The notes: generated by a model from the sequence alone, not told the origin. DNA of 64,000 bases from Alteripontixanthobacter muriae (GCF_013336795.1 NZ_JAAFZT010000035.1:490053-554052), one strand, 5' to 3'; counted from the stretch's first letter, positions 36,273 to 45,702 are shown. Translations and numbers: made by a program.

Positions 36273-38363
36273 ATGACCGATACCACACCTGCAGGCCCGC
36301 CCGTCGCGGCCAGAAAACCGTCCAGCCTCAGCCATCACGGCATCGATGTGTCCGATGACTACGCCTGGCTGCGCGATCCCCTCTATCCGGAAGTGAAGGA
36401 TGCCGAGATCCTGCGCCATCTGAAGGCGGAGAACGCCTGGTTCGAACACCGCATGGCACCCCATCGCCCGCTGGTGGACAAGCTGTTCGCTGAAATGCGG
36501 GGGCGCATCAAGGAAGCGGACAAATCCGTGCCGCAGAAGGATGGCCAGTGGCTCTATTGGGTCGAATATGAGGAAGGTGCCGAATACAAGAAATGGTGGC
36601 GGTGCCCGGTCGGCGAGGAACCCGGCGGCACTGGCGACGAGCTGATCCTGGACGAGATCGCACTTGCCGAGGGCTGCGAATATTTCCGGCTCGGGGCTAT
36701 CGCGGTCAGCGCCGATGGACTGAAACTCGCCTTCAGCGTGGACGATAATGGATCGGAACGCTTCACGGCCCGCTTCCGCGATCTGGCCAGCGGCGAGTTG
36801 CTGGCGGACGAGATACCCGGCACGCTGTCCTCGCTGGTCTGGGTCGGGAATGATCGCGGGGTAGTCTACAGCCTCGCCAACGAACAATGGCGCACCGATA
36901 ATGCGCGGCTGCACTGGCTGGGCGATCCGCTGGGGAGCGATGTCGAACTTTACCACGAGGATGACGAAGGCTTTCGCGTCGGTTCGAGCCTGTCGGCCAA
37001 TGAGAAATGGCTCGTCATCGGTACATCGGATCACGAAACCAGCGAAGTGCGCCTGGTGCCGGCGGACGATCCGCTGGCGGAGCCGATCCTTGTCAGGGAA
37101 CGGCGCAAGGGCGTGGAATACGAGGCGGACGAACGGGGCGGCACGCTGTTCATCCTCGCCAACGATACGCATGACAATTTCCGCCTGGCCACCGCTTCGC
37201 TGGACAAGCCCGGCGATTGGAAGACCCTGGTGGAGGGCAGCGATGAGATCTATCTGACCGGCCTCGACCTGTTCCGCGATTTTTATGCGCTCGAATCGCG
37301 CGTGGGCGGCCTCGATACGATCGAGATCCGCTATTACGACGATCCTTCGCGGATCGAGCCGATCGCCTTCCCGGCGGCAAGCTACACCGCGTCGCTGGGC
37401 GACAATCCCGAATGGGCGATGGAGCGGCTGCGCGTGTCCTACGAAAGCATGGACACGCCTGCGACCACCTTTGATTACATCGTGGCCGAGCGGCGGCTGG
37501 AGGTGCTGAAGGTCCAGGAGATCCCCTCGGGCTACGATGCTTCGCTTTACGAAACGCAGCGGCTTGAAATCGCGGCGCGGGACGGGACGATGATCCCTGT
37601 CAGCATCCTTCACCGCAGGGGCCGCGCGCCTTCCGGTCCGCTGCATCTCTACGGCTATGGCGCCTATGGCATCGCCATTCCGCCGGGCTTTTCGGTCACG
37701 CGCCTCAGCCTTGTCGATCGCGGTTTCGCCTATGCCATCGCGCATGTTCGCGGCGGCGACGATCTGGGGAGGGCATGGTACAAATCCGGCAAGCTGGAGC
37801 AGCGGATCAATACCTTCACGGATTTCGTCGATGTGGCGAAAGGCCTGGTGGAGCGCGGTTATACCGCCGCCGGGCGCATCAGCATCTCCGGCGGATCGGC
37901 TGGCGGCGAACTCATGGGCGCGGTGATCAATTCCGACCCTGAACTTTGGGGCGCCGTGGTCGCCCATGTGCCCTTCGTCGATGTGCTGGCGACGATGCTC
38001 GATGCGTCGCTGCCCCTGACGCCGGGCGAATGGGGCGAATGGGGCAATCCGATCGAGGACAAGGCCGCCTTCGACCTCATCCTCAGCTACAGCCCTTACG
38101 ACAATGTGGCGGCGCAGGATTACCCGCCCTTGCTGGTGACGGCGGGTCTGAACGATCCCCGCGTCACCTATTGGGAACCGGCGAAATGGGTGGCCCGGCT
38201 GCGCGAGAAGAAGACCGATGCCAATGAACTGCTGCTCAAGACCAATATGGGCGCGGGCCACGGCGGCAAGTCGGGGCGTTTCCAGTCGCTGACCGAAACG
38301 GCAGAGGAATTCGCATTCATCCTCTGGCAGATGGGCCTTGCGGAACAGGAGGCGACGGGGTGA
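36273..38363 (+). CDS. ptrB: Prolyl oligopeptidase family serine peptidase (oligopeptidase B)
   Basis: 696 residues with an N-terminal beta-propeller and a C-terminal alpha/beta hydrolase. The catalytic Ser is in SISGGSAGGELMG near residue 541, the Asp in GLNDPRVTYWEP, and the His in GAGHGGKSGRF near 663. The propeller start (HHGIDVSDDYAWLRDP) and the RGGDDLGRAWY motif point to oligopeptidase B, which cleaves after Arg or Lys in short peptides. No signal peptide, so it is cytoplasmic. Its stop overlaps the next gene (GTGA). Confidence 0.92.
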   Translation: MTDTTPAGPPVAARKPSSLSHHGIDVSDDYAWLRDPLYPEVKDAEILRHLKAENAWFEHRMAPHRPLVDKLFAEMRGRIKEADKSVPQKDGQWLYWVEYEEGAEYKKWWRCPVGEEPGGTGDELILDEIALAEGCEYFRLGAIAVSADGLKLAFSVDDNGSERFTARFRDLASGELLADEIPGTLSSLVWVGNDRGVVYSLANEQWRTDNARLHWLGDPLGSDVELYHEDDEGFRVGSSLSANEKWLVIGTSDHETSEVRLVPADDPLAEPILVRERRKGVEYEADERGGTLFILANDTHDNFRLATASLDKPGDWKTLVEGSDEIYLTGLDLFRDFYALESRVGGLDTIEIRYYDDPSRIEPIAFPAASYTASLGDNPEWAMERLRVSYESMDTPATTFDYIVAERRLEVLKVQEIPSGYDASLYETQRLEIAARDGTMIPVSILHRRGRAPSGPLHLYGYGAYGIAIPPGFSVTRLSLVDRGFAYAIAHVRGGDDLGRAWYKSGKLEQRINTFTDFVDVAKGLVERGYTAAGRISISGGSAGGELMGAVINSDPELWGAVVAHVPFVDVLATMLDASLPLTPGEWGEWGNPIEDKAAFDLILSYSPYDNVAAQDYPPLLVTAGLNDPRVTYWEPAKWVARLREKKTDANELLLKTNMGAGHGGKSGRFQSLTETAEEFAFILWQMGLAEQEATG

Positions 38364-38761
38364 GCGCCCGCTTCACCCGCCGCTTCGAGGCAAAGCCCGA
38401 ACATATCGACGAGCTTGGCCATGTGAACAATATCGTCTGGCTCGGCTGGGCGCAGGACATCGCTACCAGCCATTGGAAGGCTAGGGCGGACCCGGCCCAT
38501 GTCGAGGCCTATTTCTGGGTCGTGACCCGGCACGAGGTGGATTATCGCGGTAATATCGGCGCAGGCGAGGCGGTCACGGCGGAGACATGGATCCCCGATG
38601 CACCTCGCGGCGCCCGCTTCGACCGCTGCGTCAGCTTTTCCGACGATGCCGGCAAGGTGTTGGTATCGGTGCGATCGACCTGGGCCATGCTGGACAAGGC
38701 CAGCGGCAGGCTGGTCCGCATCAGGCCGGACGTCGCAGCAGCCTTTTTCGCTGAAGAGTAA
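38360..38761 (+). CDS. Acyl-CoA thioesterase (4HBT/YbgC-like)
   Basis: 133 residues starting at GTG 38360, which overlaps the ptrB stop by four bases. It is a single hot-dog domain with ELGHVNNIVWLGWAQD, where the Asp-equivalent position and the HVNN motif match the YbgC/FadM branch of the 4-hydroxybenzoyl-CoA thioesterase family. The catalytic Asp typical of 4HBT (in DxxGHVNN) is replaced by Glu in the visible sequence. It should hydrolyse an acyl-CoA of unknown chain. Translational coupling to a peptidase is probably incidental. Confidence 0.85.
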   Translation: MSARFTRRFEAKPEHIDELGHVNNIVWLGWAQDIATSHWKARADPAHVEAYFWVVTRHEVDYRGNIGAGEAVTAETWIPDAPRGARFDRCVSFSDDAGKVLVSVRSTWAMLDKASGRLVRIRPDVAAAFFAEE

Positions 38762-38812
38762 ATCGGGTGAGCGACGGACTGGACACGTGCGTCCGGCCCG
38801 CCGCTTGCCTCA

Positions 38813-39928
38813 TCAGGCCAGCAGGTCCGCGACCGCGTGATATTCATAGCCGAGTTCTTCGGCCACGGCGCGATAGGTCAGCTTGCCCTCATGCACGTTC
38901 AGCCCTTCCGCCAGATGCGGATTGGCCCGCATTGCGTCCTTCCAGCCCATCCGCGCGATCCGCAGGGCATGGGGCAGGGTGACGTTGTTCAGGGCATAGG
39001 TGCTGGTGCGGGCAACCGCGCCGGGCATGTTCGCAACGCAATAATGCACGATCTCGTCCACGACATAGGTCGGTTCGGCATGGGTGGTGGCATGGCTGGT
39101 TTCAAAGCAGCCGCCCTGATCGATGGCGACATCGACCAGCACCGCGCCGGGCTTCATCAACCCGAGCATTTCTCGCGTCACCAGCTTGGGTGCGGCGGCC
39201 CCGGGGATCAGCACCGCGCCGATGACCAGATCGGCCTCAGCCACTGCATCTTCCAGATTGGCCTTGTTCGAAAAGCGCGTGCTGGCCCGGTTTTCGAAGA
39301 AAGTGCCGACCTTGTCGAGAACATCGGGATCGCGGTCCATGATGGTGACCTGGCCGCCGAGCCCGACCGCCATCTGCGCCGCGTTAAAGCCGACCACGCC
39401 GCCGCCGATGACGACGACCTTGCCCGGCATCACGCCCGGAACGCCGCCCAGCAGCACGCCGCGCCCGCCATGCGCCTTTTCCAGAGCATTGGCACCGGCC
39501 TGGATGCTCATGCGGCCTGCAACCTGGCTCATGGGTTTGAGCAGCGGCAGCTGTCCGTTGGGCCCGGTCACCGTTTCATAGGCGATGGCGGTCACACCCG
39601 AATCAATCAGGTCGCGGGTCTGGTCGGGGTCGGGAGCAAGGTGCAGATAGGTGTAGAGGATCTGGCCCGATCGCAATTTGCTGCGTTCCTCCGCCTGCGG
39701 TTCCTTGACCTTCACCACCATTTCGCATTCTGCGAAAATCGGGTCGGGGCCGTCCACGATCTTCGCGCCTGACTCGACATATTGTTCGTCGGTGGCGCCG
39801 ATGCCCAGGCCTGCGCCGCTCTGGATCCAGACCTCGTGGCCGTGATGCACCATTTCCTTCGCGCTTTCGGGAGTCAGCCCGACGCGATATTCGTGGTTCT
39901 TGATTTCTGTTGGGCAACCGATGCGCAT
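38813..39928 (-). CDS. ald: Alanine dehydrogenase
   Basis: 371 residues with a strong AGGAGAGAG ribosome binding site. The N-terminus [17 protein letters not shown] and the substrate residues Lys75 (VKVKEPQ) and His96 (YLHLAPD) are those of bacterial alanine dehydrogenase. The Rossmann motif [19 protein letters not shown] binds NAD. It interconverts alanine and pyruvate plus ammonia. The upstream divergent region holds two near-identical direct repeats that could be an operator. Confidence 0.96.
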   Translation of the reverse strand: MRIGCPTEIKNHEYRVGLTPESAKEMVHHGHEVWIQSGAGLGIGATDEQYVESGAKIVDGPDPIFAECEMVVKVKEPQAEERSKLRSGQILYTYLHLAPDPDQTRDLIDSGVTAIAYETVTGPNGQLPLLKPMSQVAGRMSIQAGANALEKAHGGRGVLLGGVPGVMPGKVVVIGGGVVGFNAAQMAVGLGGQVTIMDRDPDVLDKVGTFFENRASTRFSNKANLEDAVAEADLVIGAVLIPGAAAPKLVTREMLGLMKPGAVLVDVAIDQGGCFETSHATTHAEPTYVVDEIVHYCVANMPGAVARTSTYALNNVTLPHALRIARMGWKDAMRANPHLAEGLNVHEGKLTYRAVAEELGYEYHAVADLLA

Positions 39929-40022
39929 CGCGACTCTCTCCTGCGGGGCCGGACGGCCCGGATTTGCGGGCTTCGTTACAAGTGAAACCGCCTTCCTTCA
40001 ACCCATCGCAGGGGTCTGACTT

Positions 40023-40058
40023 GCCGGGCAAAGCAGGGGGAGCGCCGGGCAAGGCAGG
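40023..40058. repeat. Two direct repeats GCCGGGCAARGCAGG
   Basis: Copies at 40023-40037 and 40044-40058 match in 14 of 15 positions, 21 bases apart from start to start, about two helical turns. They lie between ald and the porin gene. Same-face spacing is what one expects of a dimeric regulator site. Confidence 0.6.
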
Positions 40059-40080
40059 CGAATGCGCCCGGTCTTTTTTT
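40044..40080 (+). terminator. Orphan intrinsic terminator between ald and the porin gene
   Basis: GCCGGGC (40044-40050) pairs with GCCCGGT (40066-40072; one G-U pair) and is followed by CTTTTTTT to 40080. It is oriented rightward although no rightward protein gene ends nearby: the closest ends at 38761. It could insulate the Pho-box promoter just after it, or end a small RNA. Confidence 0.65.
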
Positions 40081-40085
40081 ACAAA

Positions 40086-40103
40086 ACGTCATAAGAGAGT
40101 CAC
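40086..40103 (+). promoter_or_regulatory. Pho-box-like site upstream of the porin gene
   Basis: ACGTCAT-AAGA-GAGTCAC gives two GTCA-containing half-sites exactly 11 bases apart with an A/G-rich spacer, the PhoB-binding arrangement (consensus CTGTCAT-N4-CTGTCAY). It lies 54 bases upstream of a phosphate-selective porin gene. Confidence 0.6.
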
Positions 40104-40156
40104 ACAAGGGACGCAGAGGCGCCACAAATACGTCATGGTAAAGAGGTTCCAACAGC

Positions 40157-41395
40157 GTGAAACTGGCATCGTCCTTAGCATTGCTCGCATCGGCAGCCGG
40201 GTTGAGCCATGCCGCATCCGCACAGGAAAGCGCGCCATTTCCTGCCCCGGACAGCTCGCAAACAGTCGCGCCGGGCGAAACTGCACCCGTCGTGACCGTA
40301 TCGGATGGCGCAGGGATAAATGACGCCACTGGCTGGAGCTTCAAGCCGCGCGGCCGCATCCAGCTCGATGCCGGGGTAGTCGATACTCCGGACGGCTCCG
40401 GCCTGCCTGACGGCTCAGGCGAGGAAGTGCGCCGTGCGCGTCTTGGCTTCAGCGGAACCACTCCGGGCGATTTCGGCTTCAAGGTCGAGGTGGACTTCGC
40501 TAGCGGCAGCGTGGAATTCGCGGACGCAGTCATTACGCGCCAAGTGGGCAATGTCGAACTGACGGTAGGGCAGCACAACAACTTCCAGTCGCTAGAGGAA
40601 GTGACAAGCAGCCTGCACACATCGTTTCTGGAGCGAGCAGCGTTCACCGATGCATTCGGTTTTCAGCGCCGGCTCGGCGTGTCGGCGCAATATCTGAAGT
40701 CGGATTTGCTGCTGCAGGCGGGTGTTTTCGGCCAGCCGATCGATTCCGACGGGGACCGCGACTGGAGTTTCGACGCGCGCGCAGTCTACATGCCCAGGAT
40801 CGGCGGTACCCAGTTGCACCTCGGCGGATCGGCGCACCGTGCGCGGCTGAACGAAGGCGAGGCGCTGCGCTTCCGCCAGCGGCCCGGCGTTCATTTCACC
40901 GATCAGCGCTTCATCGATACGGGCCGCTTCGCCGCCGAATCGGAAACCGGCTTCGGGCTGGAGGCCGCCGCCATCGCCGGCCGGTTCCATTTCGCGGCCG
41001 AAGGGTTCCGGCAAAGCGTGGATAGGCCAGTGGCTGCCGATGCCAGTTTCTTCGGCGGCTACGTCGAGGCCGGCTACTTCCTGACCAAAGGCGACCGCCG
41101 TGGTTACAAGGATGGCAAGTTCGACCGCATCCGTCCCGAACGCCCGGTCACCGAGGGCGGGGTCGGGGCTGTCCAGCTGAATGTCCGTTACGATTACCTC
41201 GACCTGGTGGACGAAGACATTGTCGGCGGCAAACAGAATGCTCTCGGCCTCGCCCTGATATGGGCGCCCACTGCCAACACGCGGCTGATGGCGGAGTACG
41301 AGCGCCTGTCATACGATTTCGCCGAACCCACGCTCACGGGCGATACCTCTTACAGGGTCGACGCTTTCGGCGTCAGGGCACAGTTCGACTTCTGA
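40157..41395 (+). CDS. Phosphate-selective porin (OprP/OprO family)
   Basis: 412 residues starting at GTG 40157. A signal peptide ends near SHAASAQ. The mature start is followed by DATGWSFKPRGRIQLDAG and VRRARLGFSGTTPGDFGFKVEVDF, the typical first strands of OprP-type porins. The protein ends in Phe (VRAQFDF), as expected for an outer-membrane beta-barrel. It should admit phosphate or polyphosphate. A Pho-box-like site is upstream, and a PstS-like gene follows 81 bases later on the same strand. Confidence 0.9.
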   Translation: MKLASSLALLASAAGLSHAASAQESAPFPAPDSSQTVAPGETAPVVTVSDGAGINDATGWSFKPRGRIQLDAGVVDTPDGSGLPDGSGEEVRRARLGFSGTTPGDFGFKVEVDFASGSVEFADAVITRQVGNVELTVGQHNNFQSLEEVTSSLHTSFLERAAFTDAFGFQRRLGVSAQYLKSDLLLQAGVFGQPIDSDGDRDWSFDARAVYMPRIGGTQLHLGGSAHRARLNEGEALRFRQRPGVHFTDQRFIDTGRFAAESETGFGLEAAAIAGRFHFAAEGFRQSVDRPVAADASFFGGYVEAGYFLTKGDRRGYKDGKFDRIRPERPVTEGGVGAVQLNVRYDYLDLVDEDIVGGKQNALGLALIWAPTANTRLMAEYERLSYDFAEPTLTGDTSYRVDAFGVRAQFDF

Positions 41396-41419
41396 AGTTC
41401 TGTCGCAATTGTAGCCAAA

Positions 41420-41437
41420 CTGTCATGCAACGGTCCT
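41420..41437 (+). promoter_or_regulatory. Pho-box-like site upstream of pstS
   Basis: CTGTCAT-GCAA-CGGTCCT, with a perfect first half-site and a weaker second one 11 bases on. Another CTGTC (41400-41404) lies upstream. It is 39 bases before the pstS start. Confidence 0.55.
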
Positions 41438-41476
41438 ATTGGATCGCCATCCACCTGATTCACCCTAGGAAATTCA

Positions 41477-42517
41477 ATGCGCCTTTCGCTCTCCATCGGT
41501 TTTGCCGCCCTTTCAGCCCTGGCCCTTTCCGCCTGCGGCACTGAAGGCGGCGCGACGCGCGATTCCGTTCGCGCGGTCGGATCTTCCACCGTCTATCCTT
41601 TCGCCAAGCTGGTTTCGGAAAGCTTCGCCCGTTCCAACCCTGGCATGAACAGCCCGCTGGTCGAATCGACCGGTTCGGGTGGCGGCATCCAGCTCTTCTG
41701 CCAGGGCGTCGGCACCAACACGCCGGACATCGTGAACGCATCGCGCCGGATGAAGGCGTCGGAATTCGCCACCTGCACGCAGAACGGCGTTACCGAGATC
41801 GTCGAACTGCAGGTCGGGCTCGACGGCATTGCCTTCGCATCGGCGCAGAACGGCATCCAGATGAATCTGACGCCGGAAATCGTCTATCGCGCACTGGCCG
41901 CCAATCCTTACGGCGAAGAACAGACCGCGAAGCTCTGGTCCGATATCGACCCCAGCCTGCCTGCGCAGCCGATCCTGGTCTACGGTCCTCCGTCCACCTC
42001 GGGCACGCGCGACGCGCTGAAGGAACTGATCCTCGAAGTCGGTTGCGAAGCTGGCCCCGGCATGGAAGCCATTAAGGAAAGCGACGAGGATCGCTACGAT
42101 CAGATCTGCACCGAGGTCCGCAATGACGGCGCCTATGTCGATCAGGGAGAGCAGGACAATCTGATCGTCCAGAAGATCGAAGGCAACAAGCAGGCCGTCG
42201 GCGTTTTCGGCTATTCCTATCTCGAGGAAAATGCCGACAAGGTTCAGGGCCTGCCGATGAACGGCGTCATGCCCACCTATGACAACATCGCAAGTTTCGA
42301 ATATCCCGGTGCGCGGCCGCTTTTCATCTATGTGAAGAAGCAGCATCTGGATGCCATCCCGGGTCTGCGCGAATATGTTGCCGAATGGGCCAAGAACTGG
42401 TCGCGTGACGGATTGCTGACTCGTGCCGGAATGATCGCTTCTCCCGACGACGTGATGGCGCAGAATGCCGAAGCCGCCACGAACTTCACCACTCTGACGG
42501 CCAGCGATTTGGGCTGA
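41477..42517 (+). CDS. pstS: PstS family phosphate-binding lipoprotein
   Basis: 346 residues. The leader ends in LALSAC with Cys20 as lipid-attachment residue, so it is probably membrane anchored. The mature protein starts with VRAVGSSTVYPF and has VESTGSGGGIQLFC and GPPSTSGTRDALKEL, the phosphate-binding motifs of PstS-type solute-binding proteins. Several Cys residues could form disulfides. It should deliver phosphate to PstCAB, whose genes are not in the window. A Pho-box-like site lies upstream and a strong terminator follows. Confidence 0.9.
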   Translation: MRLSLSIGFAALSALALSACGTEGGATRDSVRAVGSSTVYPFAKLVSESFARSNPGMNSPLVESTGSGGGIQLFCQGVGTNTPDIVNASRRMKASEFATCTQNGVTEIVELQVGLDGIAFASAQNGIQMNLTPEIVYRALAANPYGEEQTAKLWSDIDPSLPAQPILVYGPPSTSGTRDALKELILEVGCEAGPGMEAIKESDEDRYDQICTEVRNDGAYVDQGEQDNLIVQKIEGNKQAVGVFGYSYLEENADKVQGLPMNGVMPTYDNIASFEYPGARPLFIYVKKQHLDAIPGLREYVAEWAKNWSRDGLLTRAGMIASPDDVMAQNAEAATNFTTLTASDLG

Positions 42518-42554
42518 CCGGCTCTGCGCCGAACGGCGCGAATGACAGACACTG

Positions 42555-42594
42555 CGCCCGCATATCTCGCACGAGATATGCGGGCGTTTTCTTT
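42555..42594 (+). terminator. Strong intrinsic terminator after pstS
   Basis: A perfect 15-bp stem (CGCCCGCATATCTCG at 42555-42569, CGAGATATGCGGGCG at 42572-42586) with a two-base gap, followed by TTTTCTTT. It is the strongest terminator-like hairpin in the window. Confidence 0.92.
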
Positions 42595-42646
42595 GCCTTT
42601 CGCCTGACGCTGGCAAGGGCGGGCGCGCTTCGCTAAGGGAGCGTGC

Positions 42647-43285
42647 ATGCAATATGAATTTTCCGAATTGTCGCCCGCCGAACGCTACAAGCTGCTGGTG
42701 AACACCATTACGCCGCGCCCCATCGCCTGGGTGGTCACGCTGGATAATCTGGGCCGTACCAACGCCGCGCCCTATTCCTTCTTCAACGCCATGGGAGCCG
42801 ACCCGGCGCTGGTGGTATTGGGCATCTCGGGCGACAATGCCCGCGCTGGCGAGGCACAGAAGGACAGTCTGCGCGTCATCCGCGAAACGGGCGAATTCAC
42901 CATCGCCCTCGTCACGGAAGCCGATGCCGAGATCATGGTGATGACGGCGATCAACGCGCCTGCCGGCACCAGCGAACTGGAGTTTGCCGGTGTCGAGACG
43001 CGCCCGGCCCGCCATGTAAAGCCGCCGGTAATCGCGACCTCGCCGGTCACCTTCGAATGCCGGGTGTGGAAGATCATCGACACTTCGGACAATTCCGCCA
43101 TCGTCATTGGCGAAGTGATCGCAATGGACATCGTCGATTCCGTCCTAAGCGAGGAAGACGGCAAGCTGCGCATCGACGCACCGGCGCTGAACTTGGTGGG
43201 CCGTGCCCATGGTGCGGGCAATTACTGGCGGGGGACCGACCAGATCGTCATCGACCGCAAGAGCTGGCCTGACGAAACCGCCTGA
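42647..43285 (+). CDS. Flavin reductase family protein
   Basis: 212 residues with AAGGGA seven bases before the ATG. The N-terminal half shows TITPRPIAWVVT and NAAPYSFFNAMGADPALV, the FMN-binding split-barrel pattern of the flavin reductase/DIM6-NTAB family. Members reduce flavin or act as flavoprotein oxygenase partners; no partner enzyme is adjacent. It converges with ftsK, with a short AGCTGA/TCAGCT hairpin in the 20-base gap. Confidence 0.85.
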   Translation: MQYEFSELSPAERYKLLVNTITPRPIAWVVTLDNLGRTNAAPYSFFNAMGADPALVVLGISGDNARAGEAQKDSLRVIRETGEFTIALVTEADAEIMVMTAINAPAGTSELEFAGVETRPARHVKPPVIATSPVTFECRVWKIIDTSDNSAIVIGEVIAMDIVDSVLSEEDGKLRIDAPALNLVGRAHGAGNYWRGTDQIVIDRKSWPDETA

Positions 43286-43305
43286 TCGGAGCTGATAGCT
43301 TCAGC

Positions 43306-45702
43306 TTAAAGCGGGTTACCGTTCTCGTCGCGGTAGATGTCGCGGCGGCCGACATGGTTGGCGGGGCCGACCAGCCCGTCGCCTTCCATCCTCTCGATCC
43401 ATTTCGCCGCGGTATTGTAGCCGACGCCCATCTGGCGCTGCAGCCAGCTGCCGCTCGCCTTCTGGTTTTCGAACACGATCTGACAGGCCTGCCGGTACTT
43501 GCGCTCGTCCGGATCGTCGCTGGCGGTCAATTCGTCGTCGAAGCCGAAGCCCCCGCCATCTTCGGGTTCTTCCGTCACCGCGTCGACATATTCCGGCTTG
43601 CCCTGGCCGCGCCAGTGGCTGGCGACCTGTTCCACCTCGTCATCGGAGACGAACGGGCCGTGCACGCGGACCAGCGCGCCGGTGCTCGGCTTGAACAGCA
43701 TGTCGCCCTTGCCGAGCAATTGTTCCGCGCCCTGCTCGCCCAGGATGGTGCGCGAATCGATGCGGCTGGTGACATTGAAGCTGATGCGGGTGGGCAAATT
43801 CGCCTTGATGACGCCGGTGATGACATCGACGCTCGGGCGCTGCGTCGCCATGATGAGGTGAATACCGGCGGCGCGGCTCTTCTGTGACAGGCGCTGGATC
43901 AGCACCTCGATCTCCTTGCCGACAGTGACCATCAGATCGGCCAGTTCGTCGACGATCAGCACGATCTTCGGCAGCGCCTGGTAATCGAGCTGTTCTTCCT
44001 CGTAGAGTTCCTCGCCAGTTTCGGGGTCGAAGCCGGTCTGGACACGGCGGCCCAGCGGCTTGCCCCGGGCGGCGGCGGCCTTCACCTTTTCATTGAAGCC
44101 GTCGATATTCCTCGCGCCGATGCTGCTCATCTGCCGGTAGCGGCGCTCCATTTCCTCCACCGCCCATTTCAGCGCCCGCACCGATTTGTGCGGTTCGGTG
44201 ACCACCGGTGAGAGGAGATGCGGAATATCATCGTAGCTTTTCAGTTCCAGCACCTTGGGGTCGATCAGGATCAGGCGGCATTCGGCCGGCGTGAAGCGGT
44301 AGAGCAGCGACAGCAGGATGCAGTTCAGCCCCACCGACTTGCCCGAACCGGTAGTGCCTGCCACCAGCAGATGCGGCATCGCGGCGAGGTCGGCCACGAT
44401 CGGTTCCCCGGCGATGTCCTTGCCCAGGATGATGGGCAGCCCGTCGTCACTGTCGGCGAAGGCGGCGCTGGCGGCCAGTTCCTTCAGCACGACCATCTGC
44501 CGGTCGGCATTGGGTAGTTCGATCCCCATCACGGTCTTGCCGGGAATGGGCGAAACGCGGGCAGAGATCGCGCTCATGTTGCGGGCAATGTCTTCGGCCA
44601 GGCCGATGACGCGGCTGGCCTTTATGCCGGGTGCGGGCTCCAGTTCGTACATGGTGACCACGGGACCGGTGCGGACGGCGGTAATCTCGCCCTTCACGTT
44701 GAAGTCGTCGAGCACGTTCTCGAGCAGGCGCGCATTGCGCTCCAGCGCCATCTTGTCCAGCTTCGGCGCGGCATGCACGGGCGGTTCTTCCAGTAGGCCG
44801 AGGCTCGGAAGCTGGTAGTCGGCCGCGAACATATCCGTCTGGCGCGGCTTTGGCGTGCGGGCCGCGGCTGGGCGCACGGGTGCCGACGGATCGGAGATTT
44901 CGGGCGACCGGCGCGGAGTGTCCGGGATATGCTCACGCCGCGGCTCTCCGCGCGCTTCGGCCCGCGCCGGTGCTGGCGAAACCTCGGGCGTGGCGCTGGT
45001 ATCCTGTGCGGCGGAGGTCCTGCGGCGAGCAAGCGGCATGGTCTTGAGAAAGCCCGGCAGCGTCAGCAGCGCGGCCCAGTCCAGCGCGAAGACCCGCGTG
45101 ACGATGGTAACGCCGCCTGCCAATGCGGCCAGCGCGGCCAGCAATATCACCCAGCCTTGCAGCGCTTCCGGCAGGCCGGACACCATCCCCTCGACCGCGC
45201 CTGCGCCGAGAAGGCCGACGAGTCCGCCCATCGATGCGGGCAGGGTGCCACCCGGCCCTTCGAAGGCGAGCGACAGAACGCTGGCAAGCAGCGCCATGCC
45301 GAGCAGCAGCAGCCCGATCGGGCGCCACCAGCGGGTATCGGTGTCGCGGTCCTCCTCCTCCACGTCGCGCCACAATTTGCGCGCGAACACGTAAAGGAGC
45401 GGGAGCAGCAGCACGGATGCGAGGCCGAAGGTGAAGAGCGCGCGCTCCGCAGCCCATGCGCCGCTCAGGCCCATCCAGTTGCGAATATCCTCACCCGATG
45501 CGGCGGTAGAGGGGCTGGCATCGGTCTGCGTATAGCTGACCAGCGCCAGTGCGAGGAACAATGCGGCGGCGAACAGGACGACCGCGCCGACCATCTGGCC
45601 CGCCCGGCGCAGCGAGCGGCGGAAGGCTGCGCGCCAGTCGGTCGCCGCCTGCTTGCCGCTGCTGCGATTGAGGCCCCGGTCCCCGATTGCGCGTGTCGCC
45701 AT
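43306..45702 (-). CDS. ftsK: DNA translocase FtsK
   Basis: 798 residues from ATG 45702. Four to five transmembrane helices occupy residues 35-220, followed by a Pro/Arg-rich linker of about 110 residues. The motor domain has Walker A GTTGSGKSVGLN near residue 450 and Walker B IVLIVDELADLM. The C-terminal winged-helix gamma domain (SGSWLQRQMGVGYNTAAKWI) recognises KOPS. FtsK pumps chromosome ends at the division septum for XerCD dimer resolution. The linker is short compared with E. coli FtsK, as usual in alphaproteobacteria. Confidence 0.96.
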   Translation of the reverse strand: MATRAIGDRGLNRSSGKQAATDWRAAFRRSLRRAGQMVGAVVLFAAALFLALALVSYTQTDASPSTAASGEDIRNWMGLSGAWAAERALFTFGLASVLLLPLLYVFARKLWRDVEEEDRDTDTRWWRPIGLLLLGMALLASVLSLAFEGPGGTLPASMGGLVGLLGAGAVEGMVSGLPEALQGWVILLAALAALAGGVTIVTRVFALDWAALLTLPGFLKTMPLARRRTSAAQDTSATPEVSPAPARAEARGEPRREHIPDTPRRSPEISDPSAPVRPAAARTPKPRQTDMFAADYQLPSLGLLEEPPVHAAPKLDKMALERNARLLENVLDDFNVKGEITAVRTGPVVTMYELEPAPGIKASRVIGLAEDIARNMSAISARVSPIPGKTVMGIELPNADRQMVVLKELAASAAFADSDDGLPIILGKDIAGEPIVADLAAMPHLLVAGTTGSGKSVGLNCILLSLLYRFTPAECRLILIDPKVLELKSYDDIPHLLSPVVTEPHKSVRALKWAVEEMERRYRQMSSIGARNIDGFNEKVKAAAARGKPLGRRVQTGFDPETGEELYEEEQLDYQALPKIVLIVDELADLMVTVGKEIEVLIQRLSQKSRAAGIHLIMATQRPSVDVITGVIKANLPTRISFNVTSRIDSRTILGEQGAEQLLGKGDMLFKPSTGALVRVHGPFVSDDEVEQVASHWRGQGKPEYVDAVTEEPEDGGGFGFDDELTASDDPDERKYRQACQIVFENQKASGSWLQRQMGVGYNTAAKWIERMEGDGLVGPANHVGRRDIYRDENGNPL

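Noticed and set aside
43286..43305. AGCTGA/TCAGCT hairpin between the flavin reductase and ftsK genes.
   Set aside because: A 6-bp stem without a clear T-run; too weak to list as a terminator.
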